A stretch of DNA of 64,000 bases from Clostridiales bacterium. Its GTDB lineage: Bacteria > Bacillota > Clostridia > Lachnospirales > Lachnospiraceae. How positions within the stretch are numbered: the stretch's first letter is position 1; each line of letters opens with the position of its first letter. The notes under the pieces are model-generated. The model did not search any database. It saw only the letters and a program-made list of their open reading frames with translations, and had not been told where the DNA came from. Where the stretch lies: the NCBI GenBank assembly GCA_018372435.1, contig JAHAJA010000002.1:124001-188000 (forward strand). Reading direction: 5' to 3'. This document shows, one piece after another, positions 8,117 through 17,300 of this stretch. The position numbers and the translations under genes were made by a program.

Positions 8117-9283
8117 ATGAAAAGAATATTAATTTTTACAGGTAAGGGTGGAGTAGGAAAGACAAGTGTGGCCGCTGCACATGCTGTTAAGTCAGCGAAA
8201 GAAGGTAAAAAGACTATTATAGTAAGTACAGATATGGCTCATAATCTGGGGGACCTGTTTGACATGAAGATTGGAAGAGAGGAAGTGAAAGTAGCAGATA
8301 ACTTATATGCATTAGAAATTGATCCTGATTATATCTGTAAGAGTGAATTTAAACATATGATGGAGGCTATATCTAAGATGATTTCTTCATTTGACAAAGG
8401 AGAAAAGGAAATTGATTCATTTACAATGTTGCCAGGAATGGATGAATTGTTTTCTTTATTAAAGATACAGCAACTATATGTAAACAGCGACTATGAACGA
8501 ATTGTAGTAGATTGTGCTCCTACGGGTGAAACGCTAGCATTGCTCAAATTTCCTGAACTGCTTTGCTGGTATATGGATAAATTCTTCCCTATTGGTAAAA
8601 TTGCAATGAGAATATTATCTCCTTTTTCTAAAAAGTTATTTCAGGTTCAACTGCCAGATGGCAAAGCGATGAATGATATTGAAAAACTATATGTTAAGCT
8701 AATTGAATTACAAGAATTACTAAAAAATAAAGAGATTTCTTCCATAAGACTAGTTACTATACCTGAAAAAATGGTGATTGAAGAGACAAAGAGAAATTAC
8801 ATGTATATGAATCTATATAATTATAATGTGGATGGGATCTTTGTGAATCGTATTCTACCAACACAGATTGACAATCCCTTCTTTAAAGAGTGGATTCAGA
8901 TTCAGAAAGAATATCTAGAAGAAATTAAAACAAGTTTTGATCGAATTCCAATATATTATATTCCGTGGTATGATACGGATTTACTTGGAATTGATTCCGT
9001 GAATCGTATTTGCGAAGATGCCTTTAAGGAAAGCAAGGATTTGTTTGCAATCAAGGTGAATTTGGAAGGAGAGACATATGAACAAACGGAAAAAGGATAT
9101 GTATTGAAGTTGTATTTACCACATGTGGAAAGGAATCAGATAGATGTTCGACTATCGGGTAGTGATGTGATTGTTAAGATAGGTAACTATAAACGTAATA
9201 TACCAATGCCAAATGCCTTACGAACAATGAGTGTAACGGCGGCAAAATTCGAAGATCAGACATTAAATATCACATTTGAGTAG
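8117..9283 (+). CDS. ArsA-family ATPase with C-terminal alpha-crystallin-like domain (copy 1)
   Basis: 388 residues. Deviant Walker A GKGGVGKT at residues 9-16, a switch segment starting STDMAH, and DCAPTGET (Asp132) place it in the ArsA/Get3 group of dimeric P-loop ATPases. After about residue 313 comes a beta-rich tail (LKLYLPHV ... LNITFE) of the HSP20-like kind found on many bacterial ArsA relatives. There is no CXXC or the metal-binding Cys triad of arsenite pumps, and no arsB/arsR nearby, so arsenic transport is unlikely; client-protein or membrane-protein handling is more plausible. AGGAGG site before the ATG. Pairs with the paralogue at 9752. Confidence 0.85.
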   Translation: MKRILIFTGKGGVGKTSVAAAHAVKSAKEGKKTIIVSTDMAHNLGDLFDMKIGREEVKVADNLYALEIDPDYICKSEFKHMMEAISKMISSFDKGEKEIDSFTMLPGMDELFSLLKIQQLYVNSDYERIVVDCAPTGETLALLKFPELLCWYMDKFFPIGKIAMRILSPFSKKLFQVQLPDGKAMNDIEKLYVKLIELQELLKNKEISSIRLVTIPEKMVIEETKRNYMYMNLYNYNVDGIFVNRILPTQIDNPFFKEWIQIQKEYLEEIKTSFDRIPIYYIPWYDTDLLGIDSVNRICEDAFKESKDLFAIKVNLEGETYEQTEKGYVLKLYLPHVERNQIDVRLSGSDVIVKIGNYKRNIPMPNALRTMSVTAAKFEDQTLNITFE

Positions 9284-9355
9284 TTTAACTATTAAGATAT
9301 CTTGTACTACACAAAGTCTCGCAAATCTAAATAGAATCGAGCTTGAAAGGAGTCA

Positions 9356-9664
9356 ATGATTAATATGAATGAAATGTTTATAACAAAAATGATACAGTCA
9401 AAAAGGTTAGAGAAAGAAGCATTAAAATCCATATTACCAGAGTTCATGGTATCTCATCTTGATGTGATAGAAGATGAGCTGATAGCAATGATGAAAGAGT
9501 TAGCAAAGGATGCGGCGGAAAAAGCCGTAGTAGGCTATTCGAAGGCTTCTAAGATCTATAAGGAAGCAAAGGAAGAACAAACACCAGATAGGGATCAACA
9601 TACAGAGGATAGGAAACAGACCAAAGCAAATAAATCAAAAGTTAGTTGTATAACAATTGAATAG
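9356..9664 (+). CDS. Small helical protein between two ArsA ATPases
   Basis: 102 residues from ATG 9356 or 99 from ATG 9365; the AAAGGAG site (9346-9352) is 3 nt from the first and 12 nt from the second, so the start is undecided. Two or three amphipathic helices (about 5-70) precede a Lys/Gln/Glu-rich disordered tail ending in CITIE. No known family recognised. Its place between two ArsA paralogues and a C-terminal ITIE identical to that of the MarR protein suggest a client or adaptor of the ATPases; that is inference. Confidence 0.7.
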   Translation: MINMNEMFITKMIQSKRLEKEALKSILPEFMVSHLDVIEDELIAMMKELAKDAAEKAVVGYSKASKIYKEAKEEQTPDRDQHTEDRKQTKANKSKVSCITIE

Positions 9665-9751
9665 GAAGGTATAGAAGAAAATTACCTTGTTGAAAGGGTT
9701 ATAGGTTATCTTTATCAACCTAAATAAATTATATAAGGAGTAAGTATTAAT

Positions 9752-10921
9752 ATGAGGATTGTGTTATATACAGGAAAAGGTGGAGTTGGAAAGACAAGTG
9801 TTGCTGCGGCAACAGCTGTTAGAGTAGCGGGGGAAGGTAAGAAAGTTCTAATAATGAGCACGGATCAGGCACATAGTCTGGGGGATTCATTCGGGGTACC
9901 GCTTACGAACGAACCTACTGAAGTAGATAAGAATCTGTGGGCACTTGAGATTGACTCTATCGTAGAAGGGGAGAGAGCTTGGGGAAACATGAAGGAGTAT
10001 ATGAAGCAATTTCTGACAGCCAAAGCAGAGGGGGGAATTGAAGCGGAAGAGTTGCTTGTATTTCCTGGCTTAGAAGAATTATTTTCACTGTTTCGTATTA
10101 CAGAAATATACGAACAGAATCAATATGATTTGCTTATCGTTGATTGTGCTCCTACAGGAGAAACATTATCCCTTCTTAAATTCCCAGAGATCTTCGGAAA
10201 CTTTATTAGAAACGCACTTCCTATGAAGAAAAAAGCAACTAAGATTGCGGGACCTATGGTAGAAAAGGTGACAAAAATACCGATGCCAAAGGAAAATGTT
10301 TTTGATGATATTGAGGCACTAGATAACAAGCTGGAGAAATTGCAAACGATCATGATGGATAAATCGGTTACAAGTATTCGGATTGTAACGACTCCAGAAC
10401 GAATTGTTATTAAGGAAGCAAAGCGCAATTTTACGTGCTTACATTTATTTGATTATAACGTAGATGCAATTATAGTGAATAAAGTTTATCCAAGGAGTGC
10501 ATTAGACGGTTATTTTAGTAAATGGATTTCCCTACAAGAAGAAGGTTTAAAGGATATCAAGGAAAGTTTTGGTCAAATTCCAATATTTACGTTAGGGTTG
10601 TTGAATAGTGAGTTGAAATCCATGGACACACTAGCAAAAGCTTCTGAGCTAATCTATGGCAAAAGTAATCCTATTGAGGTTCTGTTTCAAGATAGGATAT
10701 TTGAAGTAAAGAAGGAACAGGAGCAATATGTATTGGCTTTGAATCTTCCTTTTGCAACAAAAGATCAGTTTGAATTAAGTCAAAAAGGGGACGAATTACT
10801 GATACAATTTAATAATGAAAGACGATGCTTTACATTGCCAGATATTCTTAAGGGAAAAGAAGTAGACGGTGCAAGTTATGAAGAAGGTTGGTTAAACATT
10901 CGCTTTGCAAAAGAAAATTAA
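9752..10921 (+). CDS. ArsA-family ATPase with C-terminal alpha-crystallin-like domain (copy 2)
   Basis: 389 residues, same architecture as the copy at 8117: GKGGVGKT (residues 8-15), STDQAHS, DCAPTGET, then an HSP20-like tail from about residue 315. Overall it is clearly paralogous but substantially diverged from copy 1, so the two may form a heterodimer, as seen for the two halves of classical ArsA. No arsenite-binding Cys cluster. It is the last gene of the MarR-ArsA-small-ArsA cluster and is followed by a good terminator. Confidence 0.85.
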   Translation: MRIVLYTGKGGVGKTSVAAATAVRVAGEGKKVLIMSTDQAHSLGDSFGVPLTNEPTEVDKNLWALEIDSIVEGERAWGNMKEYMKQFLTAKAEGGIEAEELLVFPGLEELFSLFRITEIYEQNQYDLLIVDCAPTGETLSLLKFPEIFGNFIRNALPMKKKATKIAGPMVEKVTKIPMPKENVFDDIEALDNKLEKLQTIMMDKSVTSIRIVTTPERIVIKEAKRNFTCLHLFDYNVDAIIVNKVYPRSALDGYFSKWISLQEEGLKDIKESFGQIPIFTLGLLNSELKSMDTLAKASELIYGKSNPIEVLFQDRIFEVKKEQEQYVLALNLPFATKDQFELSQKGDELLIQFNNERRCFTLPDILKGKEVDGASYEEGWLNIRFAKEN

Positions 10922-10975
10922 ATTTTTTTGTTAATGAAAGTGCTATATGGATTATGGGATTACAAATATATGAGG

Positions 10976-11005
10976 GAGCAGATGTGTCATGCATCTGCTC
11001 TTTTT
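10976..11005 (+). terminator. Rho-independent terminator of the ArsA operon
   Basis: Perfect 9-bp stem GAGCAGATG (10976-10984) / CATCTGCTC (10992-11000), 7-nt loop, followed by TTTTT. Confidence 0.9.
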
Positions 11006-11097
11006 GAGTATAAATAAAATTATAGTTATGGTAAGGATGCCGACGGTAGAATGGGACCGTGACTACTTGTGACAATTTACGTGAGAGTTATATCTTA

Positions 11098-11126
11098 TTG
11101 ACAGCACCATAATCAAAAGGTAAAAT
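11098..11126 (+). promoter_or_regulatory. Promoter of the duplicated surface-protein locus
   Basis: TTGACA (11098-11103), 17-nt spacer, TAAAAT (11121-11126). It lies about 220 bp before the first gene; the leader in between is very AT-rich and shows no clear structure. The 10922-11344 gap otherwise holds only the terminator of the ArsA operon. Confidence 0.7.
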
Positions 11127-11344
11127 ATAGAAAATACAGAATAAAAATGTAATTAAATACAGAAAAAGAACGAAAAATATTATGAGTTAGCAATTTGAAT
11201 ATAGAGAACAATTGAATCGTATTAAATAATAGGTTTCGTATTCATAAGCAAGAGTGGAGATGATTGAAATAAATCTAAAATATATATTTAATCCCCTAGA
11301 AACTTATATTTATTATATTAATATAACCAGGAGGTAGATATAAA

Positions 11345-11977
11345 ATGGAAGACAATTTTGATGAGGATTTCAATGAAATAAAAAGGAAAGATAAAATAAA
11401 AAACAGATTGAGAAAGTTAGGATCAATCATTGGAATACTCTTGTTGATACTATTTGCAGGAACAATAATTTATGAATTTATATGGCCACATTTTGTAGCA
11501 CCATACGCAATAAAGGATTTGAATAATAATATTGAACTACCTTATGAGTTTGGAGCAGAGGCTGATAAATATGATGTGGAACAAGAATGGATAGGGGATG
11601 AAGATGAAGAAGATATGGTTTTTTATATAGATAAGAGCAATGGAGATGCATTTCAGTTTGCGAGATATCCTGATTATGCGGATTCAGTAAAATTTACAAG
11701 TTTTTATACCTGTAATAAGGAAGTGGAATTATATGGGTTTAAAGTTGGGGACAGCTCGGAAAAAGCAGATAAGCAGCTCAAAGAACATGGGTATAAATGT
11801 ATTGATATTAGTGGTGGTTATTATAATTACAAAAGAGGAAGAATTAATATAAGTTTTAATGTTAGCATTGTTACAGAGGAGAATAACGAGGGAAACAGTT
11901 TCACAGAGGAAAGAGTAGTTGAGTATTGGGTGGAATTGGCTAGCACAGATAAGCAACATAAAGGCAACTATAAATAG
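11345..11977 (+). CDS. Single-pass membrane protein, paralogue A1
   Basis: 210 residues. An acidic N terminus (MEDNFDEDF), a Lys/Arg-rich patch, one membrane helix (about residues 29-50, ending before YEFIWPHF) and an extracellular domain of about 150 residues. The outer domain carries the pattern GFKVGDS..KADKQL..HGY, which resembles the short helix-strand motif of SmpA/OmlA- or BLIP-like domains, but I cannot name a family. Inside-out topology follows from the positive patch. Four paralogues lie in this locus, all upstream of a large secreted metallopeptidase, so they may be its partners, chaperones or inhibitors. Confidence 0.8.
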   Translation: MEDNFDEDFNEIKRKDKIKNRLRKLGSIIGILLLILFAGTIIYEFIWPHFVAPYAIKDLNNNIELPYEFGAEADKYDVEQEWIGDEDEEDMVFYIDKSNGDAFQFARYPDYADSVKFTSFYTCNKEVELYGFKVGDSSEKADKQLKEHGYKCIDISGGYYNYKRGRINISFNVSIVTEENNEGNSFTEERVVEYWVELASTDKQHKGNYK

Positions 11978-12040
11978 TTAAAACGTTAGTATATTTAAGA
12001 ATTTTAATAAGTCACTACATAAGAAGGAGGTAGATATATA

Positions 12041-12667
12041 TTGGAGGACAATTTTGATGAAGATTTCACCGAAGTAAAAAGGAAAGAAAAAAATAAAAAG
12101 AGATTGAGAAAATTAGGTTCAATCATTGGAATAATATTGTTGATACTATTTACAGGAACAATAATATATGAATTTATATGGCCACATTTTGTAACACCAT
12201 ATGCAATAAAGGATTTGAATGAGAATATAGAATTACCGTATGAATTTGGGGTGGCCGCTAGTGAATATGATATTGATGAAAAGTGGATTGATCGTAGAGA
12301 TGAAATTGGATTTTTTTTCAATTCAGATGAAAAAGATGTATTTGGGTTCTCGGGTTTTCCAGATTATTCTTGTTCATTTAAGTTTACATATTATTATACG
12401 AATAAATCCAAAACATCGTTATTTGGATTTAAAGTTGGGGACAGCTTAAAAAAAGCTGATGAACAGCTTAGAAAACATAAATATAAAAGAACAAGAATTG
12501 ATAGTTTCTATAGTATATATGAAAGAGGAAGGATAGAAATATATATATATTTTAAATTATCAGACAATAGTTACACTACAAGTGAATATATCAAAAACGA
12601 AGAAGTAATAAAGTATAGTATAGAAATAAGTAGTACAGATAAGCAACATAAGGGCTACTATAAATAG
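12041..12667 (+). CDS. Single-pass membrane protein, paralogue B1 (TTG start)
   Basis: 208 residues from a TTG at 12041 that follows AAGGAGG; the N terminus LEDNFDEDF aligns exactly with the ATG-started paralogues, so the start codon has mutated from ATG to TTG. Membrane helix about residues 27-48. The ectodomain keeps FGFKVGDS.KKADEQL but otherwise matches B2 (13749) better than A1. The stop is 21 nt before the truncated copy of the large surface gene. Confidence 0.8.
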   Translation: MEDNFDEDFTEVKRKEKNKKRLRKLGSIIGIILLILFTGTIIYEFIWPHFVTPYAIKDLNENIELPYEFGVAASEYDIDEKWIDRRDEIGFFFNSDEKDVFGFSGFPDYSCSFKFTYYYTNKSKTSLFGFKVGDSLKKADEQLRKHKYKRTRIDSFYSIYERGRIEIYIYFKLSDNSYTTSEYIKNEEVIKYSIEISSTDKQHKGYYK

Positions 12668-12688
12668 AAGGGAAAAAGGGAGAGAATA

Positions 12689-12949
12689 ATGAAAATAGGA
12701 AAGAAATTAGTGATGTTGAGTATAATAATATGCTTACTATTACAGTTAGTAAGTAGTGGTTTCACTACTGTGCAAGCTAAGAGCAGTAATAAATTAGTAA
12801 TATCAGGGAAAATAAAAGTTGAGGTTAAGGATTTTACAAGTGGTTCTACGTTAAAGAAGAGGCAGAATCTGGAAAATTATCCGGCAGCTTTGTATTATGA
12901 AGATAGTAACGGTTTAACAAAAATAATAAAGATGAAAGGAATATTATAA
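12689..12949 (+). pseudogene. Truncated copy of the 2048-residue surface metallopeptidase gene
   Basis: 86 codons. Residues 1-78 are nearly identical to the start of the protein at 14397 (signal peptide, then KLVISGKIKVEVKDF and the domain up to NGLTK), after which the sequence departs and stops within 8 codons. It marks the junction of the tandem duplication. It could still be secreted as a 55-residue mature peptide, but by comparison with the full copy it is a remnant. Confidence 0.8.
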
Positions 12950-13058
12950 GCTAGTCTTTAGTCGTATTAATGAGTTGGAGGTAGATGATCGAAATAAGTT
13001 TTAAGTAATCTCTAAACTTATATTTATTGTATTAATATAAACAGGAGGTAGATATAAA

Positions 13059-13685
13059 ATGGAAGACAATTTTGATGAGGATTTCAACGAAGTAAAAAGT
13101 AAAGAAAAAAATAAAAACAGATTGAGAAAATTAGGATCAATCATTGGAATACTCTTGTTGATACTATTTGCAGGAACAATAATTTATGAATTTATATGGC
13201 CGCATTTTGTAACACCATATGCATTAAAGGATTTGAATGAGAATATAGAACTGCCGTATGAATTTGGAGTGGCCGCTAGTGAATATGATATTAAAAAAGA
13301 ATGGATTGAAGATGAAGATGAGTTGAGTTTTTATATTAATACGAGCACAGGGGACGTATGCACATTTACAAGATATCCTGACTATGCTGATTCATTAAAA
13401 TTTACAGGTTATTATACCAGTAATAGGGACATAGCATTGTTTGGGTTTAAGGTGGGAGATAGTTTCGAAAAAGTGGATAAATGTCTTAAGAAACATGGAT
13501 ATAGATGTTATGATAGTGGCTCAGGTTATTACGAATACGAGAGAGGCAGAATTAACATTAGACTTTATGTTACAAGTATTGAAAATGAAATGGTAGATGT
13601 GGAAAATAATGAAATAAAAAGGGCGGTGGAGTATTGGGTGGACTTGATAAGTACAGATAAGCAATATAAAGGCAACTATAAATAG
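13059..13685 (+). CDS. Single-pass membrane protein, paralogue A2
   Basis: 208 residues, duplicate of the gene at 11345. The first 75 residues (cytoplasmic tail, membrane helix, YEFIWPHFVTPYA) are almost identical to the other three copies; the ectodomain is of the A type, with matching segments such as RYPDYADSLKFT and VEYWVDL. It has its own AGGAGG site and starts unit 2 of the duplication. Function unknown; see paralogue A1. Confidence 0.8.
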   Translation: MEDNFDEDFNEVKSKEKNKNRLRKLGSIIGILLLILFAGTIIYEFIWPHFVTPYALKDLNENIELPYEFGVAASEYDIKKEWIEDEDELSFYINTSTGDVCTFTRYPDYADSLKFTGYYTSNRDIALFGFKVGDSFEKVDKCLKKHGYRCYDSGSGYYEYERGRINIRLYVTSIENEMVDVENNEIKRAVEYWVDLISTDKQYKGNYK

Positions 13686-13748
13686 TTAAAACGTTAGTAT
13701 ACTTAAGAATTTTAATATGTTATTACATATGTAGGAGGTAGATATAAA

Positions 13749-14375
13749 ATGGAAGACAATTTTGATGAGAATTTCAACGAAGTAAAAAGGAAAGAAAAAA
13801 ATAAAAACAGATTGAGAAAATTAGGATCAATCATTGGAATACTTTTATTGATACTATTTGCAGGAACAATAATTTATGAATTTATATGGCCACATTTTGT
13901 AACACCATATGCAATAAGGGATTTGAATGAGAATATAGAATTACCGTATGAATTTGGGGTGGCCGCTAGCGAATATGATATTGATGAGGGGAAGAGTGAT
14001 CGTAGTGATGATGTTAGCTATTATATAGAATCAGGTGATCGAGAAACATATGGTTTTTCAGGTTACCCTGATTATGCTTGTACATATAGATTCACATATT
14101 TTGATTCGAGTAACCCTAAAACAACACTGTTTGGATTTAAAGTTGGGGACAGCATGGAAAAGGCGGATAAACAACTTAGAAAACACAAATATACGAGAGG
14201 TATAATAGATGAGTCTGGATGTATATATTATAGAGGAAAAATTGAAATTTATATAGACATTTTTTTAACAGATAATAGTTACAATGTGAAAGATTACATA
14301 AAGAATGGAGAAGTAACAAGTTATAGTATAGAAATAAGAAGTACAGATAAGCAACGTAAAGGCAATTATAAATAG
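13749..14375 (+). CDS. Single-pass membrane protein, paralogue B2
   Basis: 208 residues, duplicate of the gene at 12041, with the B-type ectodomain (GFSGYPDYACTYRFT, FGFKVGDSMEKADKQL, and a C-terminal YSIEIRSTDKQ). ATG start with GGAGG. Its stop lies 21 nt before the metallopeptidase start, so the two genes are almost certainly co-transcribed. The strong conservation of the membrane segment compared with the ectodomain suggests diversified outer recognition surfaces on a common anchor. Confidence 0.8.
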   Translation: MEDNFDENFNEVKRKEKNKNRLRKLGSIIGILLLILFAGTIIYEFIWPHFVTPYAIRDLNENIELPYEFGVAASEYDIDEGKSDRSDDVSYYIESGDRETYGFSGYPDYACTYRFTYFDSSNPKTTLFGFKVGDSMEKADKQLRKHKYTRGIIDESGCIYYRGKIEIYIDIFLTDNSYNVKDYIKNGEVTSYSIEIRSTDKQRKGNYK

Positions 14376-14396
14376 TAGGGGAAGAGGGAGAGAGTA

Positions 14397-17300
14397 ATGA
14401 AAACAGGAAAGAGAATAGTAACGTTGAGTATAATAATATGCTTGCTATTACAGCTAGTAAGTAGTGGTTTTACTACTGTGCAAGCTAAGAGCAGTAATAA
14501 ATTGGTAGTATCAGGGAAAATAAAAGTGGAGGTAAAGGATTTTACAAGTGGTTCTACGTTAAAGAAGAGGCAGAATCTGAAGAATTATCCAGTAACTTTG
14601 TATTATGAAGATAGTAACGGTTTAACAAAGCATATGGATATAGTAACAGATGAATTAGGTAGCTACAAAATTACAATATCGTCTCAATCTGCTATAAAAA
14701 AAGTATGGCTTAAAGTAAAGGCAGAAAATGAAGCTTGTGTGGTATATTCGAAATTCAAGAAGTGGACTGGGCACACTAAATATGACTTTAAAAATAAAAC
14801 AGTATCTGTTGATTCAGATAAACAAAGTAATCTTACAATGAATTATACAATTAAAGGAAAGAATGCTGGAGCAATTAATATAGCAAGAGTTATTAACGAT
14901 GCAAGGACTTATATGAATAAAGCTTCAGGACTAGTAGTACCTAAGGTTCCTGTCTATTGGTCGTACGGGAAAGGAGAGGGATCTTATCAATTTGATGCTT
15001 TGAATATAGAATTTATGGCGTTATCCGGTTTGGATCAAGATGAATTTGATAGTTCTGTTATTTGTCATGAATATGGTCATTGGGTATTTAATAGGTTGCG
15101 TAATGGTAGTTTTAGAGGTGGAAATCACTCATCTAAAAAAAATGTGGATAAAAGATTAGCATATTCAGAAGGTTTAGCTACCTATTTTGGCCAAATGGCA
15201 TTAAATTCAGCAATATACTACGATGGCAATGATAAAAACGAATATAATTCCTATTCACTTGAAAATCCAAAGATATTCTACGATAATCTGGACGGTTTAA
15301 AAAACGAGGCTTATGTTGCTGCAGCGCTTTGGGATATTACAGACTACTATGATCAATTAGAGACTTGGGACAAACTCAAAGAAAGGGAAGAAGATGTATT
15401 TTTGCGTAATTGTAATGTAATTATGGCAGCAGAGTTAATTACCGATATTAAAAAACCAACAGAAGTATTTGATGCTTTTGATATTGATTTGAAGGATTTC
15501 TTTAAAGAATATTTAGAGAAACATATTAATAAGAATAGTGATGAAGCATATGACTTTTGGAGAATATTTAAAGAGAATTATATGCAAATCGATGATGAGA
15601 ATCCAAGTCTTAAGCTAACAATTTCAAACAATGAATTAAGTATTAAATTGTATGATAATGTTAAAGTATCAAGAGCCGAAATATACATTAACGGTAAAAA
15701 GGTTTCTACGATAAATGATCCTTCTGACAATATATCATACTTAATTCCAACTAATAAGCTTTCTTCAGGGCGAAACCAAATAACAGTTAAGGCATATGAT
15801 TATGCAGGAAATGATAAATCACAATTTAAACTGAAGCAACACAATATATATACAGATTCACCAGATAGGGCAACAGTCGGAACTTGTTATCAACCGTATG
15901 CAATTGCTTATTGTAATTATTTTTTTGATGGTGAGAATATAGCAACTATTCTTTCTAAGAATAATGTAGAGGATGCTAACGATGATAACTCAGTTATTGA
16001 AGTATTAGCGGATTTGTACGGTTTAGTGTATGAAGAAAACATACATGGAAGTTTGTTATCAGAGGAGATATCAGAAACAAGGCTAATCAATGTTTCAAAA
16101 GGAAAAGATTTTTCACTGCTTATTGATGATACATTAGGAGATTATGAGGTTCTACTGACAGACCCGAATGGAATTGTGTATAGTAATAATGTAACATCAG
16201 ATGAAGATACTGGTGAAGAGGTAATGGATGAGATAGTTGATAATACAACAGCAGATACAAGTTTACAGAATGTCGTGAATCTGGGGAGCAGAGGATTGAT
16301 AGCATTTTACCCAACTGCTGGTACATGGACATACACAATAAGGAATAAGGGACTTGATGGTGATTACTCAGCAGGTATATATACAAAATTGTCAGCTCCC
16401 GTTATAGAGAATGAAGAAAATCTGGCATTGATACAAGATGGAACTACTATTAGTATTAGCGGTTGTGTTGCAATCGATAATTCCAGTCAAACAGATTCTG
16501 AAAATCCAGTAATAACTGCATCGGGAAGTGCAATAACAGTAGCAACAGGCAGTGCTATTATTGTAGATACAGAAGAAAGGTCCTATACATTACCGGCAAA
16601 AGTACATCTTGAATTAATGGACGATTCAGGTGAAATATTGGTTGAAGACGCCATTGCAGATGGAATTAATGAAAGTGGAGATTTTACATATACCTTTAAT
16701 GATTTAGAAGATGGCCATTATTATTTAGAAGTATATTCGTTGGCATCTGATGGGACAAGTAGTTGGACAAGAACAAGTGAAATAGTTGTAAATACAAAGG
16801 AGCCTGAGATACAATTAGACGACGACTATGAGTACTATATCTATTCACAAGAGGCTTTGCTTAGCGGAGTAATTAATAATGCAGATACGATTGATATAAC
16901 GGTAAATGGTCAGGCAGTACCTTATGTTGGTGAAAGTAAAGGAGATGATGCCTTTGCTTTTGGCTGCAATATTAAATTGAATGATGGAGATAATGTAGTG
17001 ATTATTTCTGTAAAATCAGAAACAGGAAAGATCGTTACAAAAGAGTTGGTATTACATTCAATAGCAAAGGAAGAGTATTATCAGGAAAAACATCAACCAG
17101 AAATTGAAACGGTAACATTTAATGGGAAAGATGATACTACGATTAATGGAAATTCCATAATTGAAGTTTATCTAACGGATAAAAATATTTCGGATTATAA
17201 GGTTTATGCTGTTTGCAATGATCAAACATATGAGTTTAATCCGACGGATGATCATTTTATATTAGATTTTATTCCCACAGACTATGATAATGAGAAGTAT

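Larger units (their letters stand above)
11240..14650 (+). repeat. Direct tandem duplication, two units of about 1.71 kb
   Basis: Unit 1 (about 11240-12950) and unit 2 (about 12955-14650) carry the same gene order A-B-start of C. Offsets between matching starts are 1714 (11345 to 13059), 1708 (12041 to 13749) and 1708 nt (12689 to 14397). The upstream flanks also match, including the stretch ending in CAGGAGGTAGATATAAAATG. The third gene is truncated in unit 1 and complete in unit 2. Confidence 0.9.

Noticed and set aside
8117..10921. Arsenite-export operon
   Set aside because: The ArsA proteins lack the metal-binding cysteines, and no ArsB, ArsC or ArsR is nearby.
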